The position numbers were made by a program, and so were the translations under genes. This document shows positions 27,731-36,945 of a DNA stretch of 64,000 nucleotides, piece by piece; position 1 is the stretch's first letter, and each line of letters starts with the position of its first letter. This DNA is from Bradyrhizobium sp. NP1. Lineage in GTDB: Bacteria; Pseudomonadota; Alphaproteobacteria; Rhizobiales; Xanthobacteraceae. The stretch covers positions 7,604,001 through 7,668,000 of the forward strand of contig NZ_CP127385.1 of assembly GCF_030378205.1 (NCBI RefSeq), read 5' to 3'. The notes beneath the pieces were generated by a model. It made no database searches and was not told where the DNA came from. It was given only the letters and a program-made list of their open reading frames with translations.

Positions 27731-28222
27731 CTAGTCGATGAATGTCGTGAGCTGCGCGCCCTCGTCGGCGACGAACACCGCGATCAGCTCCGCCGGTTCG
27801 GTGTTGCTGGCATTGGCCGAGACCAGATGCGTCGATCCCGGTGGCTCGAAGAACGCCTGCCCGACCGTGAACGTTTCCAGCGGGCCGCCGCCGAGCTGCG
27901 AGCGGATCTCACCTTTGGTGATGGTGGCGGTCACCGAGCCGGCATGCCGATGTGCGCGGGTGAAGCCGCCCGGACCATAAAACACGCGCACGATGGTGAC
28001 GCGCTTGCCGGGAACGTTGGGCAGCGAATAGGAGGCGATCGGCTCGACCTTGTCGAGCGGCGAGCCTTCGGCGCTCGCGCATAGCGGCGCCACGACCGTG
28101 GCGATCGCGTCCATCGTGACGGGGATGGTGCTCCCGATCGCGAAGGCGCAGGCCAGACCGGCCAGCGCCGCAAGACAGATCGGCAGGCCGCCCGCGGCTG
28201 GCCGTAGTGACGCTGCATGCAT
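27731..28222 (-). CDS. Cupin-domain protein with N-terminal membrane/signal segment
   Basis: A 163-residue single-domain cupin. A hydrophobic segment (ICLAALAGLACAFAIGSTI) acts as a signal peptide or anchor. The beta-barrel has the metal-binding motif 1 GPGGFTRAHRHAGSVTATITKGE and motif 2 FEPPGSTHLVSAN. The ATG at 28222 is preferred because GGGGA lies 11 bases upstream, while an in-frame GTG at 28240 overlaps the stop of the upstream SDR gene. Role unknown. It is probably cotranscribed with the SDR gene, whose stop is 17 bases away. Confidence 0.82.
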   Translation of the reverse strand: MHAASLRPAAGGLPICLAALAGLACAFAIGSTIPVTMDAIATVVAPLCASAEGSPLDKVEPIASYSLPNVPGKRVTIVRVFYGPGGFTRAHRHAGSVTATITKGEIRSQLGGGPLETFTVGQAFFEPPGSTHLVSANASNTEPAELIAVFVADEGAQLTTFID

Positions 28223-28239
28223 AAGCGTGTCTCCCCGCA

Positions 28240-29082
28240 CTATCCCGCCTTGTCATTGAACATCTTGCGCAGCGCGACATAGCCCTGCTGCTGCTGGGTC
28301 CAGTTGCGACCGCCGGTGATGGCGCCGTCGACGACGAGGTCATGACCGTTGATGAAGGTCGACTCGTCGCTGGCGAGGAACACGGCGGCATACGCGATGT
28401 CGTCGGGCACGCCGGCACGCGGAATCGGCTGCGCGGTCTTGTAGACCTCGCGCATCACGTCTGGCGTCTTTTCCGCCGCGTCGACCGAGAGGCCGAGCGC
28501 CTTGCCGAAGATGCCGGTCGCGATCGCACCGGGCGAGATCGAATTGACGCGCACACCGGATTCGCCGAGCTCCATCGCCACGCAGCGGGTGAGATGGATG
28601 ACGGCGGCCTTGGCCGCGCCGTAGACGACCGACGAGGAGAAACCGGCGAGCCGGCCGGCGATGCTGCCATTGTTGATGATGCTGCCGGAGCCCTGCTTCT
28701 TCATGTGCGGCGCCGCATGCTTCATGCCGAGCATGACGCTCTTGACCAGCGTCGCCATGGCCGCATCGAAGCGCGCGGCATCGAGCCCCTCGATGCCGCC
28801 GGTCTGCGCCGGGCCGCCGGCGTTGTTGAACAGGCAGTCGATGCGGCCGAACCGTTCCACGGCAACGCCGATCAACGCCTGCATCTGCTCCTCCACCGTG
28901 ACGTCGGTCTGGCGGAACAGGCATGCGGCGCCGAGCCGTTTCGCGAGCGCCTCGCCTTCCGCAGCGCGGCGGCCGGCGACCACGATCCGGGCGCCCTCCG
29001 CCACGAACACTTCCGCCGTACGCAACCCGATGCCGCTGGTGGCACCCGTGATCACTGCGACCTTGCCGTCGAGCCGTCCCAT
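28240..29082 (-). CDS. SDR family oxidoreductase
   Basis: A 280-residue classical short-chain dehydrogenase. It has the NAD(P)-binding TGATSGIG, the NNAG motif in LFNNAGGPAQTGG, Ser in NGSIAGRLAGFSSSV and the catalytic YxxxK as VYGAAKAAV. The ATG at 29082 (MGRLDGKVAVITG) starts exactly at strand 1 of the Rossmann fold. The C-terminal FLASDESTFINGHDLVVDG is typical. Cofactor and substrate are not determined. Confidence 0.92.
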   Translation of the reverse strand: MGRLDGKVAVITGATSGIGLRTAEVFVAEGARIVVAGRRAAEGEALAKRLGAACLFRQTDVTVEEQMQALIGVAVERFGRIDCLFNNAGGPAQTGGIEGLDAARFDAAMATLVKSVMLGMKHAAPHMKKQGSGSIINNGSIAGRLAGFSSSVVYGAAKAAVIHLTRCVAMELGESGVRVNSISPGAIATGIFGKALGLSVDAAEKTPDVMREVYKTAQPIPRAGVPDDIAYAAVFLASDESTFINGHDLVVDGAITGGRNWTQQQQGYVALRKMFNDKAG

Positions 29083-29236
29083 GTCGGTTTCCTCTCTCAG
29101 CGCTGACGATAGCCGGTTCCCTTGGCCGAGTATCGCCGCCGCGGATCGCAACGCAAGCTATGCTTGCGCATCCGAATTGCCTATTTTCTCCCAAGGCACC
29201 CGTTGGATTCGCCGATCACGCCGAGTGACAGTACCG

Positions 29237-30199
29237 ATGAAAAAATTGATCGACGAATTCTGGCGCGGCTGGCAGGGCACGGCACAGCCATCCCTGCTGT
29301 TCAGCGTCGTATTCGGGGCGGGCTGCCTTGCGCTCGCGACGCTGGCGCGCTTCGGCCTCGCGCAGATCCGGCCGGACGTGTTCTTCACGCCGTATTTGCC
29401 GGCGGTGTTCTTCGCCACCGCGGTCGCGGGTATGCGCATCGGTATCCTGACGGCGCTCGCCAGCGGCCTGCTCGGGGTCTTCGTCAATTTCAGCGACTCC
29501 ACGCCCGATCCGGCCCGCTTCGCGCTGCTTGCGATCTACTGGGTGGTCAGCGGCCTCACCATCTGGGGGGTGAATCACTACCGGTCCATGGTCACCCAGC
29601 AGCGCGAGGTATCGCGGCGCCTGATCCAGGAGGAAGGCTACCGCAAGCTCCTGGTCGACGAGCTCCAGCACCGGCTGAAGAACAAGATGTCCTCGGTTCA
29701 TGCGGTACTGCATCAGGTGCTGTCAGACCAGCCGCAGGCCTGGTCCGCGATTGATCACCGGCTGCGGGCATTGTCGGCCACCGACGACCTGATTGCGCGC
29801 GTCGACGGGCGTGGCTGCGACATCCGCGATCTCCTGCTTTCCGAGCTCGGCCCCTATGGTCATGTCCGCTTCACATTGAACGGCAATCCGCTGTTCCTGC
29901 CCGACAAGCTCGCGGTCAGCCTGGCGCTCGTGTTCCACGAGCTTGCCACCAACGCCGGGAAATACGGCGCGTTCTCCTCCGCGCGCGGGCTGTTGCAGGT
30001 ATCATGGACGGTGTCGGATGACCGCCTCGTGGTCACCTGGGACGAAACCGAGGGACCTCCGGTCGAGGCGGTCGGCGCCGCCGGCTTCGGCACCAAGCTG
30101 TTGCGCGCCGCGCTGCTCGCCTTCGACGGCAAGACCGAGGTCTCGTTCCTGAGGAGCGGCGTCCACTGCACCATGCAGTGCCGGCTTCCCGCGAGCTGA
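29237..30199 (+). CDS. HWE/HisKA_2-type sensor histidine kinase with membrane sensor
   Basis: A 320-residue kinase with three to four hydrophobic helices (residues 18-110, DUF4118-like) and a cytoplasmic kinase core. The phospho-acceptor region is VDELQHRLKNKMSSVHAVL and the ATP-binding N-box is VFHELATNAGKYGAFS, both diagnostic of the HWE family common in rhizobia. A final GFGTKLLRAAL forms the G-box. The ATG is at 29237. No response regulator is adjacent. HWE kinases often act through single-domain regulators or the PhyR general stress pathway. Confidence 0.88.
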   Translation: MKKLIDEFWRGWQGTAQPSLLFSVVFGAGCLALATLARFGLAQIRPDVFFTPYLPAVFFATAVAGMRIGILTALASGLLGVFVNFSDSTPDPARFALLAIYWVVSGLTIWGVNHYRSMVTQQREVSRRLIQEEGYRKLLVDELQHRLKNKMSSVHAVLHQVLSDQPQAWSAIDHRLRALSATDDLIARVDGRGCDIRDLLLSELGPYGHVRFTLNGNPLFLPDKLAVSLALVFHELATNAGKYGAFSSARGLLQVSWTVSDDRLVVTWDETEGPPVEAVGAAGFGTKLLRAALLAFDGKTEVSFLRSGVHCTMQCRLPAS

Positions 30200-30227
30200 G
30201 GCGCGCGCCAAAGCGCGATGGCTTTGA

Positions 30228-30300
30228 GCATGATCTCCGCGCAAACGCGTTTTTGCGTTGGTCGCGAGGGAAAACCGGTATCCACTTTTCCGGATCATGC
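30228..30300. repeat. Interspersed palindromic repeat (GCATGATC ends)
   Basis: The element begins GCATGATC and ends GATCATGC and contains AAAACCGGTATCCACTTTTC. The related CGCGAACCGGTACCCACTTC core recurs at 47298-47407. It lies in the 230-base spacer between the HWE kinase gene and the c-di-GMP gene. No coding function is seen. Confidence 0.65.
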
Positions 30301-30430
30301 CGTAGCGTTGACGTTCTGTTAGTGACGTCTCGCAACCACCCTGGCGGCGCTGGAATAATGTCGCGGCCGCGGCCGGTTTCTCAGGTCCGCTTAACCAAAA
30401 CTAAGAAGGAACTCATCACATTCGGCGGCC

Positions 30431-32209
30431 ATGCAAAGCCGCCCTCCCCATGACCTTGAGATCGCCGTAACCGACGACGAGCGCGAGCGCGCGGCGGAAA
30501 CCGAGCTCGATATGCTGCGGGACGTCCTCAGGATGTTGCCCGCCGGCGTCACGGTCCAGGACGAGGACGGCAATTTCCTGCTGGTGAACGACGCCGCCGC
30601 GACTCAGCTCGGGATCGGCGGCAGCGGACCGGCGGCGCCGCTTGCCGAACAGCTCGGGCCGCGCCGCGAGAACGGCGTCCAGCTGCTGCGCGCGGGCCGC
30701 GACGCGGTCGCCGAGGAATGCGTCGGCGCCGGCGCCGCCAGGCAGGTGCTGCTCACCGCGCACCGGCCGGTGCGCATTGGCGAGCGCAGCCTGCTGCTTT
30801 CGGCGTCCACCGACATCAGCGAGCAGAAGGCCTTCGAGGACCAGCTGTTTCGCTCGGCCTATTACGACGAGCTGACCGACCTGCCGACCCGGCGCGTGAT
30901 CGAGCATCGCGTCAACGGCCTGCTTCACAGCGGCGGCGAGCGGTTCGCGCTGGCCTTTCTCGACATCGACAGCTTCAAGCACATCAACGACTATTACGGC
31001 CATGGCATCGGCGATGCGCTGCTGGTCCAGGTCGCACGGCGCCTCGACCGTGATCTGCGCGAGACCGACATGCTGTCGCGCATCTCCGGCGACGAATTCC
31101 TGCTGCTGTTGAGCCCGGTGCAGAGCGAGCATGAAGTGGCCGACTTCATCCGTACGACGCTGGAGCGGCTGAAAGTGCCGTTCTTCATCGACGGCTCGGA
31201 GATTTTCGCATCCGCCTCGATCGGCATCAGCCTCTATCCCGATCACGGCACGAGCTACGCCGCGCTATGCCAGAACGCCGACATCGCGATGTACCGCGTC
31301 AAGAGCGAAGGCAAGAGCGCGGTCGCCTTCTTCAATACCGGCATGGAGCGCGAAGCCCAGGCCCGGATGAAGGTCGAGCAGTCGCTGCGGCACGCCATTC
31401 TGGACAAGCGATTCTGCTGCGCTTTCCAGCCCAAGGTCGATATCCGCACCAAGGCGGTCCGGGGCATCGAGGCCTTGGTGCGCCTGCGCGACGACCAGGG
31501 CGTCATTCAGGCGCCCGGCACCTTCGTCAACCTTGCAGTCGAACTCGGCCTGATCGACGAGCTGACCTTCCTTGTGCTTGCCGAGATCGTCAAGTCGATC
31601 GACCGCATCAACGAGGCGTTCGGTCACGACGTCACCATCAGCATCAACGTCGCCGCCAAGCAGGCGGTCAACGCCGCGTTCATGCATCGCTTCGCTCGCG
31701 CGCTGGAAGCCACCGGCTTTCCGAGGCGCTTCATGGTCGAGGTGACGGAAGATGCCTTCGTCACCACGTCGCATTTCCGGGCCGACATCCTGCCGCTGTT
31801 CCGCAAGCTCGGCGTCGGCATCTCGATCGACGATTTCGGCATCGGCTATTCCTCGCTCTCTGCGCTCGCCGACATCACCGCGGACGAGATCAAGATCGAC
31901 CGCTCCTTCATTACCGACATTCACAAGCGCCCGCGCAGCCAGGGCATCCTGCGCGCAATCGAGTCCCTGAGCGAGGCGCTCGGCATGACCGTGATCGCGG
32001 AGGGGCTGGAAAGCTTCGAGGAGCTTGCCTATCTGCAGGCCGCGACCAGGATCCGCTATGCCCAGGGCTACTATTTCTCGCGCCCGATCTTCCTCGATGA
32101 ATTGCGCACCGCCGCGCCTGCGACGAGCGAGCAACGTGCCGGGATGACGAGCCGGCCACGCGAGCAGAGCCGCAACTTCAATACGCGCGCCGAGCGCTAT
32201 CGGCGCTGA
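30431..32209 (+). CDS. PAS-GGDEF-EAL cyclic di-GMP turnover protein
   Basis: A 592-residue soluble protein: PAS domain (about 25-135), GGDEF domain (about 140-305) and EAL domain (about 315-565). The cyclase signature is degenerate (RISGDEF), while the allosteric inhibitory I-site RETD sits at the correct five-residue spacing before it. EAL residues look intact: GIEALVR, EVTED, IDDFGIGYSSLS, EIKIDRSFI and AEGLE. The most likely net activity is phosphodiesterase, perhaps with the GGDEF domain as a regulatory GTP or c-di-GMP sensor. A related but larger gene follows 132 bases downstream. Confidence 0.9.
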   Translation: MQSRPPHDLEIAVTDDERERAAETELDMLRDVLRMLPAGVTVQDEDGNFLLVNDAAATQLGIGGSGPAAPLAEQLGPRRENGVQLLRAGRDAVAEECVGAGAARQVLLTAHRPVRIGERSLLLSASTDISEQKAFEDQLFRSAYYDELTDLPTRRVIEHRVNGLLHSGGERFALAFLDIDSFKHINDYYGHGIGDALLVQVARRLDRDLRETDMLSRISGDEFLLLLSPVQSEHEVADFIRTTLERLKVPFFIDGSEIFASASIGISLYPDHGTSYAALCQNADIAMYRVKSEGKSAVAFFNTGMEREAQARMKVEQSLRHAILDKRFCCAFQPKVDIRTKAVRGIEALVRLRDDQGVIQAPGTFVNLAVELGLIDELTFLVLAEIVKSIDRINEAFGHDVTISINVAAKQAVNAAFMHRFARALEATGFPRRFMVEVTEDAFVTTSHFRADILPLFRKLGVGISIDDFGIGYSSLSALADITADEIKIDRSFITDIHKRPRSQGILRAIESLSEALGMTVIAEGLESFEELAYLQAATRIRYAQGYYFSRPIFLDELRTAAPATSEQRAGMTSRPREQSRNFNTRAERYRR

Positions 32210-32341
32210 ACGCGGCACGGCCGGCCCTGGCCGCGGCAAATCGCTTCAAAAAACCAACGCGCCGTTAAGATTCAAGTAACCGGTTTTCCTAACCGCGCTG
32301 CCATCTATGCATCGTATGCATGTCCCTCCGGAGCTTGGGGA

Positions 32342-35300
32342 ATGCATAGGCTGATTTCCTTCCTGTGGGGCAGAATGTCCCAGACCACCGCGATCGGGCC
32401 GCGGCAGATTGCCGGCTCGATCCGGCGCGATCCCGTGCTTTGGCTCACGATCTGCGGCACCATCCTGATCGCTGCGATCGTCGTCGGCACCGCCGTGATC
32501 GTCGACCAGTTTCGCGAGCGCGCGCTCAACAATGCCACGCGCGAACTGGAAAACACCGTGCGGCTGTTGAGCCGGCACTTCGATCAGCAGTTCGAGGATT
32601 CGGAAGTCATCGCCTCCGACCTGATCGCGCAGATGCAGATTTCAAACCTGCCCTCGGCCGAAGCCTTCAGGCACAAGATGTCGAGCCTGCCGGCCCACGA
32701 GATGCTGCGCTCCAAGATCAGCGTGCTGTCCTATGTGGGCGATGTCGCGATCTTCGATGCCGACGGCAAGCTGATCAACTGGTCGGGCCCGCTGCCGTTG
32801 CCGACCGTGGATATTTCCGATCGCGACTACTACAAGCGCTTCAAGTCGGACGCGCACGCGCCATCGGTGGCGGCGGAAGCGGTGCGCAGCTATCTCACCG
32901 ACAACTGGACGACTGTGATCGCCAACCGCCTCAGCGGCGCCGGCGGGACGTTTCTCGGCGTGATGACGCGCCGCATCGACACCGCGAGCTACGAGAAATT
33001 CTTCGCCTCCGTCACGCTTGGCGAGGGCGCCGCCGTCTCGCTGTTCCATCTCGACGGCACCCTGCTCGCGCGCTACCCGCGCGCCGATGCGCTGATCGGC
33101 AAGAGGTTCAGGACTGCGCCCTTGCTGCAGCGCGTGCGCGAACACGGCGGCCAGCAGACCATGCGGATGGAAAGCCCGGTCGACCACAAGAGCCGGCTCG
33201 GCTCGGCGGCGCCGCTGTCCCGCTTCCCGCTGACGGTGATCGCGACCAACACGACCTCGGCCGCGCTGGCGGACTGGCGTGAGCAGACCCGGCTCCTGAT
33301 CCTCGTCGCAGCCCTCGCGGCCCTCGTGATTGCGCTGACGCTGTTGCAGATCGTCCGCGAGATCAAGGGCCAGAGCCGCGAGGCGCAGCGGCGGCTGGAG
33401 GACGAAAAGCAGCGGCTCGACACCGCGCTTAACAACATGACACAGGGGCTCGTGCTGTACGATGCCTCCGCCCGGATCGTGACCTGCAACCAGCGCTATA
33501 TCGACATGTACGGGCTTTCGACCGACGTGGTGAAGCCCGGCTGCCATTTCTACGACCTGATCCAGCACCGCAAGGACACCGGCTCCTACGACGGCGACGT
33601 CCACCAGTTCTGCTCCAACATCATGCGCAATGTCGCGCAGGGCAAGATCTCCTCGACGATCCAGACCTGCAACGGCGACCGCTCCTACCTGATCGTCAAC
33701 AAGCCGCTGGCCCAGGGCGGCTGGGTTGCGACCATCGAGGACGTCACCGAACGGCAGAACCTCGAGCAGGAGCGCGACCGCAACTATACGTTCCTGCGCG
33801 AAATCATCGACCATATTCCCTCGCAGATCACGGTGAAGGACGCCCGCGACCGCCGCTACCTTCTGGTCAACCGCGTCGCCGAGGCGCAGTTCGGCCAGTC
33901 GCGCGATGCCATCATCGGCAGGACCGCGGACGACCTGTTTCCCAAGCCGCTGGCCGACAAGGTCGCCGAGGACGACGAAGCGACGCTGCAGTCGGCAAGC
34001 GGCCTGTTCCTCGAAGAGCATCCCTGGGAGAGCATGACCGCGGGCCGCCGCTACGTCACCTCGCGGCGGATCGGGATCCGCGACCAGGCCGGCGAACCGC
34101 GCTACATCATCAACGTGGTCGAGGACGTCACCGAGCGGCGGCGCGCCGACGAGAAGATCGCGCACCTCGCGCACTACGACGCGCTCACCGACCTGCCGAA
34201 CCGGGTGCTGTTCCGCGAGCAGATCGAGCATGAGCTGCGGAAGACGGGCAGTGGCGCGCGGTTCGCGCTGCTCTATGTCGACATCGACGAATTCAAGGGC
34301 ATCAATGATTCGCTCGGCCATCACGTCGGCGACGAGCTGCTGAAGACGGTGGCGGGCCGGATCCGCGAATGTCTCAAGGAGGGCGACCTGATCGCGCGGC
34401 TCGGCGGCGACGAGTTCGCCGTGATCCAGACCGGGGTCGGCGGCAGCGGCGACGTCGTCGACTTCGTGACGCAGATCCACGAGGCGATCCGCCAGCCCTA
34501 TCAATGCCTCGGCCACCAGCTCTCGACCGACGCCAGCATCGGCATCGCGCTGGCGCCGCAGGACGGCACCGACCTCGACCAGCTCATCAAGAACGCCGAC
34601 CTTGCGATGTACGCCGCCAAGGCCGGCGGCCGGCGCACCCACCGCTTCTTCGAGCCCGCGATGCACGCCAGCGCCAAGGCTCGGCTGACGATGGAGCAGG
34701 ACCTCAGGCAGGCGCTGGCCGACGGCGGCTTCGAGATCCACTACCAGCCGCTGGTCGACTTCGCGACCAATGAAGTGTCGGGCTGCGAGGCGCTGCTGCG
34801 CTGGCGCCATCCCGAGCGCGGCATGATCTCGCCGGCGGAATTCATCCCGGTCGCGGAAGATACCGGCCTGATCAACGAGCTCGGCGACTGGGTGCTGCGT
34901 TCGGCCTGCCACGAGGCCGCCAGCTGGCCGGCGCATATTCGTCTCGCCGTCAACGTCTCGCCGGTCCAGTTCCGCTGCCCGACGCTGGCACTGAAGATCA
35001 CCGGGGCGCTCGCCGCCTCCGGCCTGCCAGCAACGCGGCTGGAGCTCGAAATCACCGAAGCCGTCCTGATCAGCGACGACGAGATCGCGCTTGCGATCCT
35101 GCACCAGCTGCGCGCCATCGGGGTACGGATTGCGCTCGACGATTTCGGCACCGGCTACTCGTCGCTGAGCTACCTGAAGCGCTTCCCGTTCGACAAGATC
35201 AAGATCGACCGCAGCTTCGTCACCGACATCACCGAGCCCAAGGGCTCCTCGGCGATCGTCCGCGCGGTGGTGAACATCGCGGCCACGCGCGCGATGACGA

Positions 35301-35452
35301 CGGTGGCGGAAGGCGTCGAGACCGAGCCGCAGCGCGAGATGCTGCGCATGCTCGGCTGCACCGAGATGCAGGGCTACCTGTTCAGCGCGCCGAAGCCTGC
35401 CGCACAGGTGCGGCTGCTATTGGAACGGCGGGCCTCCGCGGCGGTCGCCTGA
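32342..35452 (+). CDS. Membrane-bound Cache-PAS-PAS-GGDEF-EAL protein
   Basis: A 1036-residue receptor. Transmembrane helix 1 (about 35-57), a periplasmic dCache-type ligand domain (about 60-310, with WSGPLPLPTVDISDRDYYKRF), helix 2 (about 318-340), two PAS regions (about 360-470 and 480-605), GGDEF (about 610-775) and EAL (about 785-1030). The cyclase motif RLGGDEFAVI is canonical, but the I-site position reads KEGD and so lacks the Arg. The EAL set is complete (GCEALLRW, LEITEAVL, LDDFGTGYSSLS, IKIDRSFV, AEGVET). It could both make and degrade c-di-GMP in response to an external ligand. Confidence 0.93.
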   Translation: MHRLISFLWGRMSQTTAIGPRQIAGSIRRDPVLWLTICGTILIAAIVVGTAVIVDQFRERALNNATRELENTVRLLSRHFDQQFEDSEVIASDLIAQMQISNLPSAEAFRHKMSSLPAHEMLRSKISVLSYVGDVAIFDADGKLINWSGPLPLPTVDISDRDYYKRFKSDAHAPSVAAEAVRSYLTDNWTTVIANRLSGAGGTFLGVMTRRIDTASYEKFFASVTLGEGAAVSLFHLDGTLLARYPRADALIGKRFRTAPLLQRVREHGGQQTMRMESPVDHKSRLGSAAPLSRFPLTVIATNTTSAALADWREQTRLLILVAALAALVIALTLLQIVREIKGQSREAQRRLEDEKQRLDTALNNMTQGLVLYDASARIVTCNQRYIDMYGLSTDVVKPGCHFYDLIQHRKDTGSYDGDVHQFCSNIMRNVAQGKISSTIQTCNGDRSYLIVNKPLAQGGWVATIEDVTERQNLEQERDRNYTFLREIIDHIPSQITVKDARDRRYLLVNRVAEAQFGQSRDAIIGRTADDLFPKPLADKVAEDDEATLQSASGLFLEEHPWESMTAGRRYVTSRRIGIRDQAGEPRYIINVVEDVTERRRADEKIAHLAHYDALTDLPNRVLFREQIEHELRKTGSGARFALLYVDIDEFKGINDSLGHHVGDELLKTVAGRIRECLKEGDLIARLGGDEFAVIQTGVGGSGDVVDFVTQIHEAIRQPYQCLGHQLSTDASIGIALAPQDGTDLDQLIKNADLAMYAAKAGGRRTHRFFEPAMHASAKARLTMEQDLRQALADGGFEIHYQPLVDFATNEVSGCEALLRWRHPERGMISPAEFIPVAEDTGLINELGDWVLRSACHEAASWPAHIRLAVNVSPVQFRCPTLALKITGALAASGLPATRLELEITEAVLISDDEIALAILHQLRAIGVRIALDDFGTGYSSLSYLKRFPFDKIKIDRSFVTDITEPKGSSAIVRAVVNIAATRAMTTVAEGVETEPQREMLRMLGCTEMQGYLFSAPKPAAQVRLLLERRASAAVA

Positions 35453-35577
35453 CCCGCCCTCTGCGGCTGCGCGGCCGGTCATGATGGCGCAGCGCAAGGC
35501 CGGTCCGCCAGGCCCGGAACGGATCATGCCAGGACCGTTGCCGACCCCTCACCAATCGGCTAAAGGTGGCCCTCGAA

Positions 35578-35654
35578 GCACCCGTAGCTCAGCTGGATAG
35601 AGCGTTGCCCTCCGAAGGCAAAGGTCACACGTTCGAATCGTGTCGGGTGCGCCA
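35578..35654 (+). tRNA. tRNA-Arg (anticodon CCG)
   Basis: A complete 77-base cloverleaf. The acceptor GCACCCG pairs with CGGGTGC; the D arm is GCTC-AGCTGGATA-GAGC; the anticodon stem TTGCC/GGCAA encloses CTCCGAA with anticodon CCG at 35612-35614; the T arm is ACACG-TTCGAAT-CGTGT; discriminator G and an encoded CCA follow. Everything downstream to about 45 kb looks accessory, so this gene is a plausible integration site. Confidence 0.97.
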
Positions 35655-35660
35655 TCTCCC

Positions 35661-35691
35661 CTAGGTACGACTGTTAAGGGTCGTGACCTAG
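35661..35691 (+). terminator. Hairpin after tRNA-Arg
   Basis: CTAGGTACGAC at 35661-35671 pairs with GTCGTGACCTAG at 35680-35691, followed by CTTAACGTTTTG. The position seven bases past the tRNA supports a terminator. A related TTAGGTCACGAC sequence recurs at 35822-35833. Confidence 0.5.
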
Positions 35692-35827
35692 CTTAACGTT
35701 TTGTGCGCCTGACCTCAGATACCCGCTTTCGCGCGAGAAAGTCGGCGCGATGCGTAGAATCGCCGAAATCGCCACGCACCTCGCCCATTGCGTATGTAGG
35801 GACGACGTCGCTACCGATGGTCTTAGG

Positions 35828-36727
35828 TCACGACAAGCGAAGCGCGTTTTTCAAACTCGAACGGTTAAGCCGAGTGCAGGGCAATTTGACGCTGTGCCAC
35901 CCTCGGACGTCGCATTGGCGATAGCTGTTATCGCCCGCGGCTCTTGCGGTGCCATCCATACGTATTCCGATGCTGTGAGCACAGCCCGCAGCGATAGCCG
36001 CGATGTCGGACCAGCCTTGAACATCGCATTGTCCGAAATCATTCCAGCCTGTGGCTAACACGGTGCCATCAGATCTCAGACCAAGTGTATGACTGCTGCC
36101 TACCGCTATCGCGATAATATCGTGCCAATCGTCCACATCACATTGCCCTTCGTCCCTTGTGCCCGTCGCCAACACTTTTCCATCCGCAGTTAATCCGACC
36201 GTGTGCAGGTAGCCCGCCGCCGCGCCAACGATGCCACGCCAATCCGCGACCCTGCATTGGCCATATTGATTGTTGCCAGTTGCGACGACCATGCCATTCG
36301 ACTTGACGCCGACGGTGTGCCAATCGCCCGCGGTGATCGCCACAATATCCCGCCAGGCGGTTACATCGCATGCGCCTTCATGCTTTCTTCCGATGGCAAC
36401 GACTGTGCCGTCGGCTCGAAGTCCAACGGTGCGGCGCCATCCACCTGCGATAGCCACAATGTTGCGCCAACCTCCAACATCGCATTGTCCGTGTAGATTC
36501 CAGCCGGTCGCCACTACCCTACCATCCGACTGCAGTCCGACCGTATGGGCATTGCCGGTATTCGTCGCCCTGTGAACGTTTCCAGCCGCGACTGCTGAAA
36601 TATTGCGCCAAGCAGTCACATTACACTGACCGTGCCCATTATCGCCCACGGCCGAGACCGTTCCGCCAGAGCTGACAGCGACGGTATGTCTACGACCTGC
36701 ACCTATAGTATTCATGAGCACCACCAC
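35828..36727 (-). CDS. RCC1-repeat beta-propeller protein
   Basis: A 299-residue protein composed of seven repeats of about 38 residues with the consensus HTVGLRSDGTVVATGxNxxG, then QCDVxxWRDIVAIAAG, the pattern of bacterial RCC1-like propellers. The first repeat carries an extra insertion (NVHRATNTGNA), and the protein ends with an unrelated basic tail after repeat seven. The start is taken as GTG 36727 because GGAAG lies seven bases upstream; ATG 36715 is possible. There is no signal peptide. It has lower GC than the flanking core genes and is the first gene after the tRNA. RCC1 repeats mediate protein-protein contacts, so no enzymatic role is inferred. Confidence 0.82.
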   Translation of the reverse strand: MVVLMNTIGAGRRHTVAVSSGGTVSAVGDNGHGQCNVTAWRNISAVAAGNVHRATNTGNAHTVGLQSDGRVVATGWNLHGQCDVGGWRNIVAIAGGWRRTVGLRADGTVVAIGRKHEGACDVTAWRDIVAITAGDWHTVGVKSNGMVVATGNNQYGQCRVADWRGIVGAAAGYLHTVGLTADGKVLATGTRDEGQCDVDDWHDIIAIAVGSSHTLGLRSDGTVLATGWNDFGQCDVQGWSDIAAIAAGCAHSIGIRMDGTARAAGDNSYRQCDVRGWHSVKLPCTRLNRSSLKNALRLS

Positions 36728-36945
36728 GTTTCTTCTTCCGTTCTATAGATTGTTGCCGCTGCTCGCCTCGCCGAGGGGGTCACCGCATTCAAAAGGAATC
36801 AGAGTGCGCCAGTTTTCCTCATTTCCCATGGTCGCCGTCCGCAGAATGTCCGCGTAATCGGTTTTCGCGGCGTTTTTGCCTGTTCCTGGGCAGCACGAGT
36901 GGAACGAGCTGCGCCGGCGCCTGGAAGCATTTTCCCGCTCTCAAT

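Noticed and set aside
30431..32209. Calling the first GGDEF domain inactive outright
   Set aside because: SGDEF variants can be active, so only reduced likelihood is stated.
32642..35104. 820-codon minus-strand open frame
   Set aside because: Antisense to the Cache-GGDEF-EAL gene, which has complete domain motifs.
35828..36727. Tandem periodicity first considered as a CRISPR-like array
   Set aside because: The repeats are 114 bases, contiguous, diverged and coding for RCC1-like units; there are no spacers.
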